This document shows positions 26,455 through 32,333 of a stretch of 40,327 nucleotides of DNA, one piece after another. The notes under the pieces are model-generated. The model saw only the letters and a list, made by a program, of their open reading frames with translations, had not been told where the DNA came from and did no database searches. Every line of letters begins with the position of its first letter. The first letter of the stretch is position 1. Source of the DNA: Clostridia bacterium (GTDB lineage: Bacteria; Bacillota_A; Clostridia; Christensenellales; Aristaeellaceae); NCBI GenBank assembly GCA_017938645.1, contig JAGBBE010000069.1:1-40327 (forward strand), given 5' to 3'. The position numbers and the translations under genes are program-made.

Positions 26455-27122
26455 TTCAGCACCGCCTTGTATCCCAAACCGTGTACGGTTTTGATCTCGA
26501 ATGCATCGCAATCCGAAAGCTTGCTTCGAAGCTTGGTCATGTAAACATCCACGGCGCGCGGCGCAGTATCGGAGTCGGCGTCCCAGAATTCATCCATCAG
26601 CTGCTGACGGGTGAAGGTCTTTTTGGGATAGGATAACAGCTTGTAGAGAATGTTGAATTCCCGCACAGTCATGGGGATTTCCTCGCCGTTGAGCTCCGCT
26701 GTGAATTCGTCTGCGTTCATCACAAAAGAGCCCAGCTCGAGCTTGCGGCTGGAGGCGATTTTTGCCCGGCGCAAAAGCGCCCCGATCCGCAGCAGCAATT
26801 CGTCCAGATCAATGGGCTTGACCATGTAATCATCCGCGCCGATGCAAAAGCCGCGCTGCTTGGACGCCAGGTCGTCGCGCGCAGTCATAAACAGAAACGG
26901 GATGTTTTCATTGAGCGCACGGACATTTCTGGCAAATTCAAAGCCGTCGATCCCAGGCATCATGATGTCCGAGATTATCAGGTCGAACATGGTTTCATAC
27001 ATGGCGTCGTAGGCTTCGGATGCATTCAGGCAGCCGCAGGGTTCGTATCCGGCCTGACTGAGATAGGCGCATACCGTGCGGTTTAAATCCTTATCGTCCT
27101 CCACGACCAGAATCCTGAACAT
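26451..27122 (-). CDS. OmpR/PhoB-family response regulator
   Basis: A 223-aa regulator with a receiver domain and a winged-helix DNA-binding domain. The acidic pocket is Glu8-Asp9-Asp10, the phosphoacceptor is Asp52 (IISDIMMPG), the conserved Thr is at 80 and Lys is at 102 (VKPID). The effector domain carries the usual MTVREFNILYKLL and DVYMTKLRSKL. The ATG at 27122 has GGAGGG about 8 nt upstream and an extended -10 promoter. It is the first gene of a four-gene operon with its kinase and two membrane proteins, so autoregulation is likely but no operator was identified. Confidence 0.95.
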   Translation of the reverse strand: MFRILVVEDDKDLNRTVCAYLSQAGYEPCGCLNASEAYDAMYETMFDLIISDIMMPGIDGFEFARNVRALNENIPFLFMTARDDLASKQRGFCIGADDYMVKPIDLDELLLRIGALLRRAKIASSRKLELGSFVMNADEFTAELNGEEIPMTVREFNILYKLLSYPKKTFTRQQLMDEFWDADSDTAPRAVDVYMTKLRSKLSDCDAFEIKTVHGLGYKAVLK

Positions 27123-27152
27123 AAACCGATCCCTCCATGTTATTCTGATATC

Positions 27153-27161
27153 ATTATACCA
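27153..27161 (-). promoter_or_regulatory. Extended -10 promoter of the two-component operon
   Basis: The minus strand reads TGGTATAAT, a perfect extended -10 element. No good -35 lies at 17 bp, which fits an extended -10 or an activator-dependent promoter. Confidence 0.65.
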
Positions 27162-27199
27162 TAGAATTGTTAAGGTTTTGTTTGCAATCTGGCGGATAG

Positions 27200-27227
27200 A
27201 AAAAAGGGTGCGAGTTATTCCGCACCC
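27200..27227 (-). terminator. Terminator after the 11-mer repeat gene
   Basis: A 7-bp GC-rich stem (27206-27212 with 27221-27227) and an 8-nt loop are followed on the minus strand by six T residues. It starts about 10 nt after the stop codon and separates this gene from the two-component promoter. Confidence 0.85.
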
Positions 27228-27236
27228 ATGAAAGCA

Positions 27237-27533
27237 TTATTTCCTGATATCGCGGTTCATGCGTTCTTTGGCTTCCTCCACCGTTTCACCTTCGCGGGTG
27301 AGAAAGTTTTCAACGATCTGGTCGGTCATTTTCGTAAAACCGGCCACAACGCCGGTTTCGATCTTTTTGTATCCGCCGACAACCGCGTCTTCGATCTTCT
27401 GGTAGGCGCCGACCACGCCGTCCTCTGCCGCGCGATAGGCCTTTTCCACATCCACTTCGGGCATGTCGCTTATGTCATGCTCCATGGCCTTCTGCTTGTA
27501 TGCCGCTTCCGCAGCCTGATTCTTTTCACACAT
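27237..27533 (-). CDS. Small protein with four tandem 11-residue repeats
   Basis: A 98-aa protein of unknown function. Residues 32-75 are four adjoining 11-residue units: AYRAAEDGVVG, AYQKIEDAVVG, GYKKIETGVVA and GFTKMTDQIVE. Such a hendecad pattern suggests a long amphipathic helix that could lie on a membrane or bundle with itself, as in LEA-type or apolipoprotein-type helices. There is no signal peptide or membrane helix. The ATG at 27533 has AAAGGAG 9 nt upstream, overlapping the stop of the preceding membrane-protein gene, so the two form an operon. Confidence 0.75.
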   Translation of the reverse strand: MCEKNQAAEAAYKQKAMEHDISDMPEVDVEKAYRAAEDGVVGAYQKIEDAVVGGYKKIETGVVAGFTKMTDQIVENFLTREGETVEEAKERMNRDIRK

Positions 27534-27546
27534 ATTCTACACTCCT

Positions 27547-27924
27547 TTACTTCAGACCCTTGCATACGGGAATGATGCCCAGTCCCAGAACGATACCTAC
27601 TATGCCGACAAGAATGCCGGGGAGCATCAGGCCCTCGAAAGCCATGATCATGGCCATGCCTGCGCCCAGAACAAGCACCGCAGCTACGCAGTAGGCAGCC
27701 TTGCCGAACGTGTGCCAGTTGATTTTTGCCACCGGCTTACCGGCTATGACCCAGCGCACCAAAGCAATAGAGACAAGGGAGACAAGTCCCAGCGCCGTAA
27801 CAGCCACGCCGGGCTTGAAAGCATTCCATTCGGGCAGCAGGCACATGCACATGCCCAGCGCAAACAGCAGACCGCTCACAACGGTGAGAACCAGGAAAAC
27901 AAAACGCTTCTTCGTCATCTTCAT
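27547..27924 (-). CDS. Small polytopic membrane protein, unknown function
   Basis: A 125-aa, very hydrophobic protein with four predicted membrane helices (about 8-30, 37-60, 78-96 and 98-121) and basic ends. I recognise no function. The first ATG (27924) is close to its GGAGG site; a second ATG two codons later (27918) has better spacing and may be the real start. It is transcribed with the 11-mer repeat protein and away from glnA. No convincing promoter was identified for it. Confidence 0.68.
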   Translation of the reverse strand: MKMTKKRFVFLVLTVVSGLLFALGMCMCLLPEWNAFKPGVAVTALGLVSLVSIALVRWVIAGKPVAKINWHTFGKAAYCVAAVLVLGAGMAMIMAFEGLMLPGILVGIVGIVLGLGIIPVCKGLK

Positions 27925-28068
27925 TTACCTCCGTCACACAAGGGTGTTCTTCACTTGACGGATCAAAGAATACCTCAGGAAGATTTGTGTTTTGTCTCCG
28001 ATTTGTTTGAGAAATGTTAAAAAGAACAGAAAGGCTTTTTGTCTGTATAAAGAGCTTTCCGGAATGAA

Positions 28069-28097
28069 TTGACGTTTGGAAAAAACACTGTTATACT
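28069..28097 (+). promoter_or_regulatory. Promoter of glnA
   Basis: TTGACG (28069-28074) and TATACT (28092-28097) are 17 bp apart, a near-consensus sigma-A promoter. I saw no GlnR/TnrA-type TGTNANATTTTNTNACA site in the 200-bp divergent region. Confidence 0.8.
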
Positions 28098-28127
28098 GAA
28101 AAAAATATTCACTTTAGGAGAATGATT

Positions 28128-29552
28128 ATGGCCAAAACAGCACAGGACATCATCCGGCTGATTCAGGAAAACAGCATTCAAATGGTCGACTTCAAGATGG
28201 TCGACATCAATGGTCAGTACCGACATGTGACCATTCCTGCGGAAAATTTTTCCGAGGAAACCATGAAAAGCGGCATCGGCTTTGACGCCTCCAACTACGG
28301 CTACGCTGTGGTGGAAAAGAGCGACATGGTCTTTATTCCTGATCCCGACACCGCGCTGATCGATCCTTTCTGCTCCATCCCAACGCTGTCGATGACCGGC
28401 AACGCGATGATCATTGACAATCCGGACAACCGTCCGCTCAAGCAGTATCCCCGCAACATCGTGCTGGCGGCGGAACAGTATATGCGTGACAGCGGCATTG
28501 CTGATACCATGCTGATTCTGCCGGAATTTGAGTTCTATCTGTTTGATGAGGTGGGCTGGGAGGTTCAGCCCAACCAGATTGCCGCCTTTGTGGACGCCAA
28601 CCAGTCCTACTGGAACAGCGGCACCGAAGGCAAGGGCGTGATTGTGCCCAAGCAGAAAAACTACCACATTGCCAAGCCCTTCGACCAGACCTATGAGTGT
28701 CGCAGCGAAATGTGCATGCACATGAAGGACGCCGGCATTGAGATTAACTACCATCATCCCGAGGTTGCGGCCTCCGGTCAGTTTGAAATCGAGCCTCAGC
28801 TGGGCGTGATGTCCAAAATGGCCGACGCGACCATGATGATCAAGTACATCATCCACAACACCGCCCTCAAGTACGGCAAGAGCGCTACCTTCATGCCCAA
28901 GCCCATCTACGGCGAGGCCGGCAGCGGCATGCACGTGCACATGCTCCTGCTCAAGGACGGCCAGCCTGTGTTCTCCGACGACAACGGCTATGCACATCTG
29001 AGCGAAAACGCACACTATTTCATGGGTGGATTGCTCAAGCACATCGCTTCCCTGTGCGCGCTGACCAACCCCAGCACCAACTCCTTCAAGCGACTGGTGC
29101 CCGGCTTTGAGGCTCCCGTAACCGTAGGCTACGCCACGTCCAACCGCAGCGCCGTCATCCGCATTCCGGCCTATGCCAAGTCTCCCGACAAGCGCCGCTT
29201 CGAACTGCGCAATCCGGATGCGACCTGCAATCCCTACTTCTGCTACGCCGCCATCCTTATGGCTGGTCTGGACGGCATCAAAAACAAGATCGATCCTCAC
29301 GCCAATGGCTGGGGTCCCTACGACATGAACCTCTACACCCTGCCCGAAGAGGAAAAGGCCAAGCTCAAGGGCCTGCCCACCTCTTTGGACGCTGCGCTGG
29401 ATGCGCTGGAAGAGGATCATGACTACCTGACCGCGGGCGATGTGTTCCCGCCGGAACTGATCGCCAACTTCATCAAAACCAAGCGTCAGGAGTGCCGTCA
29501 GATGGCAGCGATTCCGCATCCGGCGGAGTTTGACAGGTATTATAACCTGTAA
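28128..29552 (+). CDS. glnA: Glutamine synthetase, type I
   Basis: A 474-aa enzyme that makes glutamine from glutamate, ammonia and ATP. Family motifs are ILPEFEFYLFD, the ATP-binding KPIYGEAGSGMHVHM, NPSTNSFKRLVPGFEAP, RSAVIRIP and the C-terminal FELRNPDATCNPYF. The length and the segment MNLYTLPEEEK align with GSI-beta enzymes such as E. coli GlnA, in which the equivalent Tyr is adenylylated; Firmicutes more often have the shorter GSI-alpha. Whether this Tyr is modified is unknown, and no adenylyltransferase gene is in the window. The ATG at 28128 is chosen because TAGGAG lies 7 nt upstream; the in-frame ATG at 28122 is too close to that site. Confidence 0.95.
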   Translation: MAKTAQDIIRLIQENSIQMVDFKMVDINGQYRHVTIPAENFSEETMKSGIGFDASNYGYAVVEKSDMVFIPDPDTALIDPFCSIPTLSMTGNAMIIDNPDNRPLKQYPRNIVLAAEQYMRDSGIADTMLILPEFEFYLFDEVGWEVQPNQIAAFVDANQSYWNSGTEGKGVIVPKQKNYHIAKPFDQTYECRSEMCMHMKDAGIEINYHHPEVAASGQFEIEPQLGVMSKMADATMMIKYIIHNTALKYGKSATFMPKPIYGEAGSGMHVHMLLLKDGQPVFSDDNGYAHLSENAHYFMGGLLKHIASLCALTNPSTNSFKRLVPGFEAPVTVGYATSNRSAVIRIPAYAKSPDKRRFELRNPDATCNPYFCYAAILMAGLDGIKNKIDPHANGWGPYDMNLYTLPEEEKAKLKGLPTSLDAALDALEEDHDYLTAGDVFPPELIANFIKTKRQECRQMAAIPHPAEFDRYYNL

Positions 29553-29594
29553 AACAAAGCGAGGAGAAGCAGTCTGACGCACAGGGGTACGAAC

Positions 29595-29873
29595 ATGATC
29601 AAAAAACATTTCAACTTCTTCCAGAACCGTGAATGCGAGTATTTCCCCTGCCACAAGGGCGTGGCGGAGGAGGACTTCAACTGCCTGTTCTGCTACTGTC
29701 CGCTGTATGCGCTGGGACGCAAATGCGGAGGCAACTGCACCTATACCGAATACGGCTATAAAGACTGCGGGAATTGTACCTTTCCGCACCGGGCCGAAAA
29801 TTATGAGAAGGTGCTTGCGCGCTATGAGGATATCATGGATATCGTCAAGCGCATGGATCAGGAGAACAAATAA
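29595..29873 (+). CDS. Cysteine-rich small-domain protein
   Basis: A 92-aa protein with clustered cysteines (NRECEYFPCHKG, NCLFCYCPLYALGRKCGGNC, DCGNCTFPH). This matches the Cys-rich small domain (PF04071-type) found alone or attached to cobalamin-related proteins, and suggests a metal-binding or Fe-S domain. The role is unknown. It follows glnA by 42 nt without a visible terminator and has AGGGG 7 nt before the ATG, so it may be co-transcribed with glnA. Confidence 0.82.
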   Translation: MIKKHFNFFQNRECEYFPCHKGVAEEDFNCLFCYCPLYALGRKCGGNCTYTEYGYKDCGNCTFPHRAENYEKVLARYEDIMDIVKRMDQENK

Positions 29874-29883
29874 TGCTTTTCCT

Positions 29884-29911
29884 GCATCATCCTCTCCGGG
29901 CAGCATACACT
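29884..29911 (+). promoter_or_regulatory. Sigma-E-like sporulation promoter upstream of spoVM
   Basis: CATACACT (29904-29911) matches the sigma-E -10 consensus CATACANT. GCATCAT (29884-29890), 13 bp upstream, fits the -35 consensus KMATATT at 5 of 7 positions. B. subtilis spoVM is sigma-E controlled, which agrees with this call. Confidence 0.6.
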
Positions 29912-29934
29912 GTCTGTGAGCGAGGTGACGCTGC

Positions 29935-30117
29935 ATGGAAAAATGCTATCCCGCAAACAGAAATACCCCGCTCGCTGTTGCAGGCTACATTCTGCTGGCG
30001 GCGGGGATTTTGATTCTGTTTGTTTGCATTCCGCGCTGGGCATGGCTGGCATTGCTTGGCGTAGGGCTGATTGCACTCGGATGGATTGTGCTTCGACTGA
30101 GCAATGCTGGGAGGTGA
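29935..30117 (+). CDS. 60-aa membrane protein in the spoVM operon
   Basis: A 60-aa protein with two hydrophobic segments (about 13-31 and 34-53: VAGYILLAAGILILFVCI and AWLALLGVGLIALGWIVL) joined by a short turn. No family recognised. The ATG has AGGTGA 6-7 nt upstream. Its stop codon lies inside the spoVM ribosome site, so the two are coupled, and the sigma-E-like promoter suggests it is made in the mother cell. An overlapping frame starting at 29916 is rejected for lack of a ribosome site. Confidence 0.6.
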   Translation: MEKCYPANRNTPLAVAGYILLAAGILILFVCIPRWAWLALLGVGLIALGWIVLRLSNAGR

Positions 30118-30121
30118 CGGT

Positions 30122-30205
30122 ATGGCTGTAAAGATGGTTTGCATCAAGGCGCCCAGATTCCTGAGCGGCGTGCTCAGACTGCTTCTGCGCCGCAGGAAGG
30201 ATTGA
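30122..30205 (+). CDS. spoVM: Stage V sporulation protein M (SpoVM)
   Basis: A 27-codon ORF whose product aligns with the 26-aa SpoVM of B. subtilis: CIKAPRFLSGVLR here against TIKLPKFLGGIVR there, and both proteins end in RKD. SpoVM is an amphipathic helix that marks the convex forespore membrane and recruits the coat protein SpoIVA. The conserved Pro needed for its function is kept (Pro11), with basic residues along the helix and a basic C-terminus. GGAGG lies 7 nt before the ATG and overlaps the end of the upstream gene. An internal ATG at 30134 would give a 23-aa form. It lies 2 nt from the convergent spoVAE stop codon. Sporulation context and the sigma-E-like promoter support the call. 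Confidence 0.88.
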   Translation: MAVKMVCIKAPRFLSGVLRLLLRRRKD

Positions 30206-30207
30206 AT

Positions 30208-30573
30208 CTATTTGGCGTGGGGCTTGAAGAGAAAACCGGCTAGTGTACCAAAAAACACGGCGGCTGCGATGCCTCCGGCTGTGGCGGACAGACCTCCGGT
30301 GAATGCGCCGATGAGTCCGCTTTCCTCCACGGCATGCTTGACACCCTGACAAAGCGCGTGGCCGAAGCCGGTCAACGGCACGGTGGCTCCTGCACCCGCA
30401 AATTCCGCTATGGGACCATAGAGACCAAAAGCACTCAGCGCCACGCCTGATAGAATGTAGCACACCAGAATGCGCGCCGGAGTAAGCCGGGTGAAGAGCA
30501 CCAGCCATTCACCGATGAGGCAGATGGCTCCTCCGACCAGAAAAGCCTTGGCATACATCAGAACAACAGACAA
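30208..30573 (-). CDS. spoVAE: Stage V sporulation protein AE (SpoVAE)
   Basis: A 121-aa membrane protein of the SpoVA channel, which moves dipicolinic acid into the forespore during sporulation and out on germination. Typical features are GAICLIGEWLVLFTRLTPARILV, GATVPLTGFGHALCQGVKHAV and a Gly/Ala-rich last helix. The start is a TTG at 30573 with AAGGAGG 6 nt upstream; the next ATG (30558) is too far from that site. It follows spoVAD by 20 nt and is the last gene of the spoVA operon. Confidence 0.93.
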   Translation of the reverse strand: MSVVLMYAKAFLVGGAICLIGEWLVLFTRLTPARILVCYILSGVALSAFGLYGPIAEFAGAGATVPLTGFGHALCQGVKHAVEESGLIGAFTGGLSATAGGIAAAVFFGTLAGFLFKPHAK

Positions 30574-30586
30574 GATGAACCTCCTT

Positions 30587-30612
30587 AAGCGGTCTAAATG
30601 GCCGCTTTTTTT
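30587..30612 (+). terminator. Plus-strand intrinsic terminator between spoVAE and spoVAD
   Basis: A 6-bp stem (30587-30592 with 30602-30607), a 9-nt loop and seven T residues on the plus strand. No plus-strand gene ends here, but a transcript from the spoVM operon reading through spoVAE would stop at this point. Confidence 0.5.
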
Positions 30613-31634
30613 GCGCTTTCCAGCACCACAGCATGCGCGACGCCGGGAATGCTTTCGCCCTGCTGACTGGAAGTGAGCGACATCAGCGCGCCGGTAGCCA
30701 TAAAGATGATCCTCTCCAGTTCGCCGGAGCCCAGAAGAGGCAGCAGATAGGCGTTGAGTACGCTTGCACTGCAGCCGCAGCCGCTTCCGCCGGCGTGCGT
30801 GTCCTGTGCTTTGCGGTCGTAGATCATCAGCCCGCAGTCGGTATACCGGTCATGAGGCAGAGGACAGCGCTGCTCGCGCATGAGCTGCATCAGAAGATCG
30901 TGACCTACCTGTCCCAGATCGCCGGAAACGATGAGATCATAATCCTCCGGCGCGGTGTCCGTATCCTGAAAAAGTGCCAGAAGCGTATCTGCAGCGGCAG
31001 GAGCCATGGCCGCGCCCATGTTGTTGGCGTCGGTGACGCCCAGATCCACCACACGGCCCATGCAGACCTGCGTAATGCGTGCCAGCGCCGGAACCTGCTG
31101 ATGCGTGCTCAGAAGGCTTGCACCAGCGCCGGTTACCGTCCATTGAGCCGTAGGCGGACGCTGCGCGCCGAATTCCAGCGGATAGCGGTATTGACGCTCG
31201 GCAGTGCAGAAGTGGCTGCTTGCAGCGCATACGACCTCAGAGGCGTAGCCGCCGTCCAGAAGCATTCCGCCCAGTGCAAGACTTTCCGCCATGGTCGAGC
31301 AGGCTCCGTACAGCCCGATGAAGGGCACGCCCAGTTCGCGCGCTGAAAACGAGGCTGTGATGATCTGGTTGAGAAGATCTCCGCCCAGTAGAAACTGTAC
31401 GTTCTCCATCGAGGAGCCGCCCTTGCTCACAGCTTCGCGGATGGCGTCCAGATACAGCTGCTTTTCCGCCAGCTCAAAGGTTTCCTGCCCATACATTTCA
31501 TCCTCGGACACGTGGTCAAACCATTCGCCAAGCGGGCCTTCGCCCTCCTTCTTGCCCACGAAGGCTGCGCAGCCGCAGATGGCAGGCCGCGACGGCAGAC
31601 GAATGGTCTGCGCGCCGATGCGTTTGTCTCTCAT
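30594..31634 (-). CDS. spoVAD: Stage V sporulation protein AD (SpoVAD)
   Basis: A 346-aa thiolase-fold protein that binds dipicolinic acid in the SpoVA complex. Landmarks are AICGCAAFVGKKEGEGPLG, LLGGDLLNQIITASF, LYGACSTMAESLALGG and GGSGCGCSASVL. Thiolase-like residues including the Cys of GACST are present, although SpoVAD is not thought to be an active thiolase. The ATG at 31634 has AAGGAGGT 7 nt upstream; a longer in-frame start would overlap spoVAC. It lies 13 nt after spoVAC. Confidence 0.96.
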   Translation of the reverse strand: MRDKRIGAQTIRLPSRPAICGCAAFVGKKEGEGPLGEWFDHVSEDEMYGQETFELAEKQLYLDAIREAVSKGGSSMENVQFLLGGDLLNQIITASFSARELGVPFIGLYGACSTMAESLALGGMLLDGGYASEVVCAASSHFCTAERQYRYPLEFGAQRPPTAQWTVTGAGASLLSTHQQVPALARITQVCMGRVVDLGVTDANNMGAAMAPAAADTLLALFQDTDTAPEDYDLIVSGDLGQVGHDLLMQLMREQRCPLPHDRYTDCGLMIYDRKAQDTHAGGSGCGCSASVLNAYLLPLLGSGELERIIFMATGALMSLTSSQQGESIPGVAHAVVLESAKKAAI

Positions 31635-31647
31635 TGCAGTACCTCCT

Positions 31648-32106
31648 TCAGGCAAAGAACAGCGCATAGATGATCCCATACAGAACGGATGCACCCACGC
31701 CGTATACAAGCACAGGCCCGGCGATGGAAAACAGCTTTGCGCCCATGCCCAGCACCAGTCCTTCGCGCCTGAATTCAAGAGCCGGAGAAACCATGGCGTT
31801 GGCAAAGCCTGTGATGGGCACAAATGAACCTGCGCCTGCGTACTTGCCGATTTTGTCAAACAGACCCAAGCCCGTCAGAAGCGCGGTGAGGAAAATCAAC
31901 GTGATGCTGGCGAGCGATGAGGCGTCGCGTGCGGTCATGTGAAGAATATAAAAGCCCAGATCGGAAATGCCCTGTCCGAGCATGCAGATCACACCGCCCA
32001 CCCAGAAGGAGCGAAGCATGCAGATCCCGGCAGGCGACGGAGGAGAGAACTGTTCGGCAAGCCACATGTAGTGTTTACGGTCGGTGTGAACGCGCTGTTT
32101 ATCCAT
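31648..32106 (-). CDS. spoVAC: Stage V sporulation protein AC (SpoVAC)
   Basis: A 152-aa membrane protein of the SpoVA channel, described in B. subtilis as mechanosensitive. Recognisable parts are RSFWVGGVICMLGQGISDLG, KIGKYAGAGSFVPITGFANAM and ALEFRREGLVLGMGAKLF. The ATG at 32106 has GGAGG 8 nt upstream, inside a small upstream ORF that overlaps the start by 8 nt. Together with spoVAD and spoVAE it forms the minimal clostridial set; spoVAA, spoVAB and spoVAF are not in the window. Confidence 0.95.
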   Translation of the reverse strand: MDKQRVHTDRKHYMWLAEQFSPPSPAGICMLRSFWVGGVICMLGQGISDLGFYILHMTARDASSLASITLIFLTALLTGLGLFDKIGKYAGAGSFVPITGFANAMVSPALEFRREGLVLGMGAKLFSIAGPVLVYGVGASVLYGIIYALFFA

Positions 32107-32227
32107 TTTCTTCGCCTCCGTGAGGTCGTTCGTTGTGCGCAAAGCGGGGCGCTTTGACCCGGATTTCCTTTTCGCAGGGGCGCGGTCCGACCAAAAATTC
32201 CGCAGGAAAAAAGGATATGCGCTGCAT
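32099..32227 (-). CDS. 42-aa ORF coupled to spoVAC, probable small sporulation protein
   Basis: A short ORF beginning MQRISFFPAEFLVGPRPCEK, with AAAGGAGG 7 nt before its ATG, one of the best ribosome sites in the region. Its stop codon overlaps the spoVAC start by 8 nt, so it would be coupled to the spoVA operon. It has no membrane helix, is rich in Pro and charged residues, and has one Cys. I do not recognise a family. The strong site and overlap argue that it is translated; it could instead be only a leader that helps spoVAC translation. Confidence 0.5.
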   Translation of the reverse strand: MQRISFFPAEFLVGPRPCEKEIRVKAPRFAHNERPHGGEENG

Positions 32228-32254
32228 TGGGAAGCCTCCTTTGGATTTTGCCAT

Positions 32255-32284
32255 CAGTATCCCCGGAGGAATCAAAAGCAATAC
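32255..32284 (-). promoter_or_regulatory. Weak sigma-G-like promoter candidate for the spoVA operon
   Basis: On the minus strand GTATT (plus 32280-32284) and GATACTG (plus 32255-32261) are 18 bp apart, matching the sigma-G pattern gnATr-N18-cAtnnTA only partly. spoVA operons are known sigma-G targets, which is the main reason to consider it. Confidence 0.3.
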
Positions 32285-32285
32285 A

Positions 32286-32314
32286 TTGATGAAGAAGTCC
32301 GAACGTGATAAAAT
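32286..32314 (+). promoter_or_regulatory. Promoter of the queH-birA operon
   Basis: TTGATG (32286-32291) and TAAAAT (32309-32314) are 17 bp apart, with TGA just before the -10. The expected start near 32321 leaves only about 13 nt before the TTG start codon, including its AGAGGTGA site. Confidence 0.6.
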
Positions 32315-32333
32315 GAATGCAGAGGTGATTTTT

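Noticed and set aside
29916..30131. 71-codon frame overlapping the 60-aa membrane protein
   Set aside because: Arg/Cys-rich product, no membrane helix and no ribosome site; the other frame fits coupling with spoVM.
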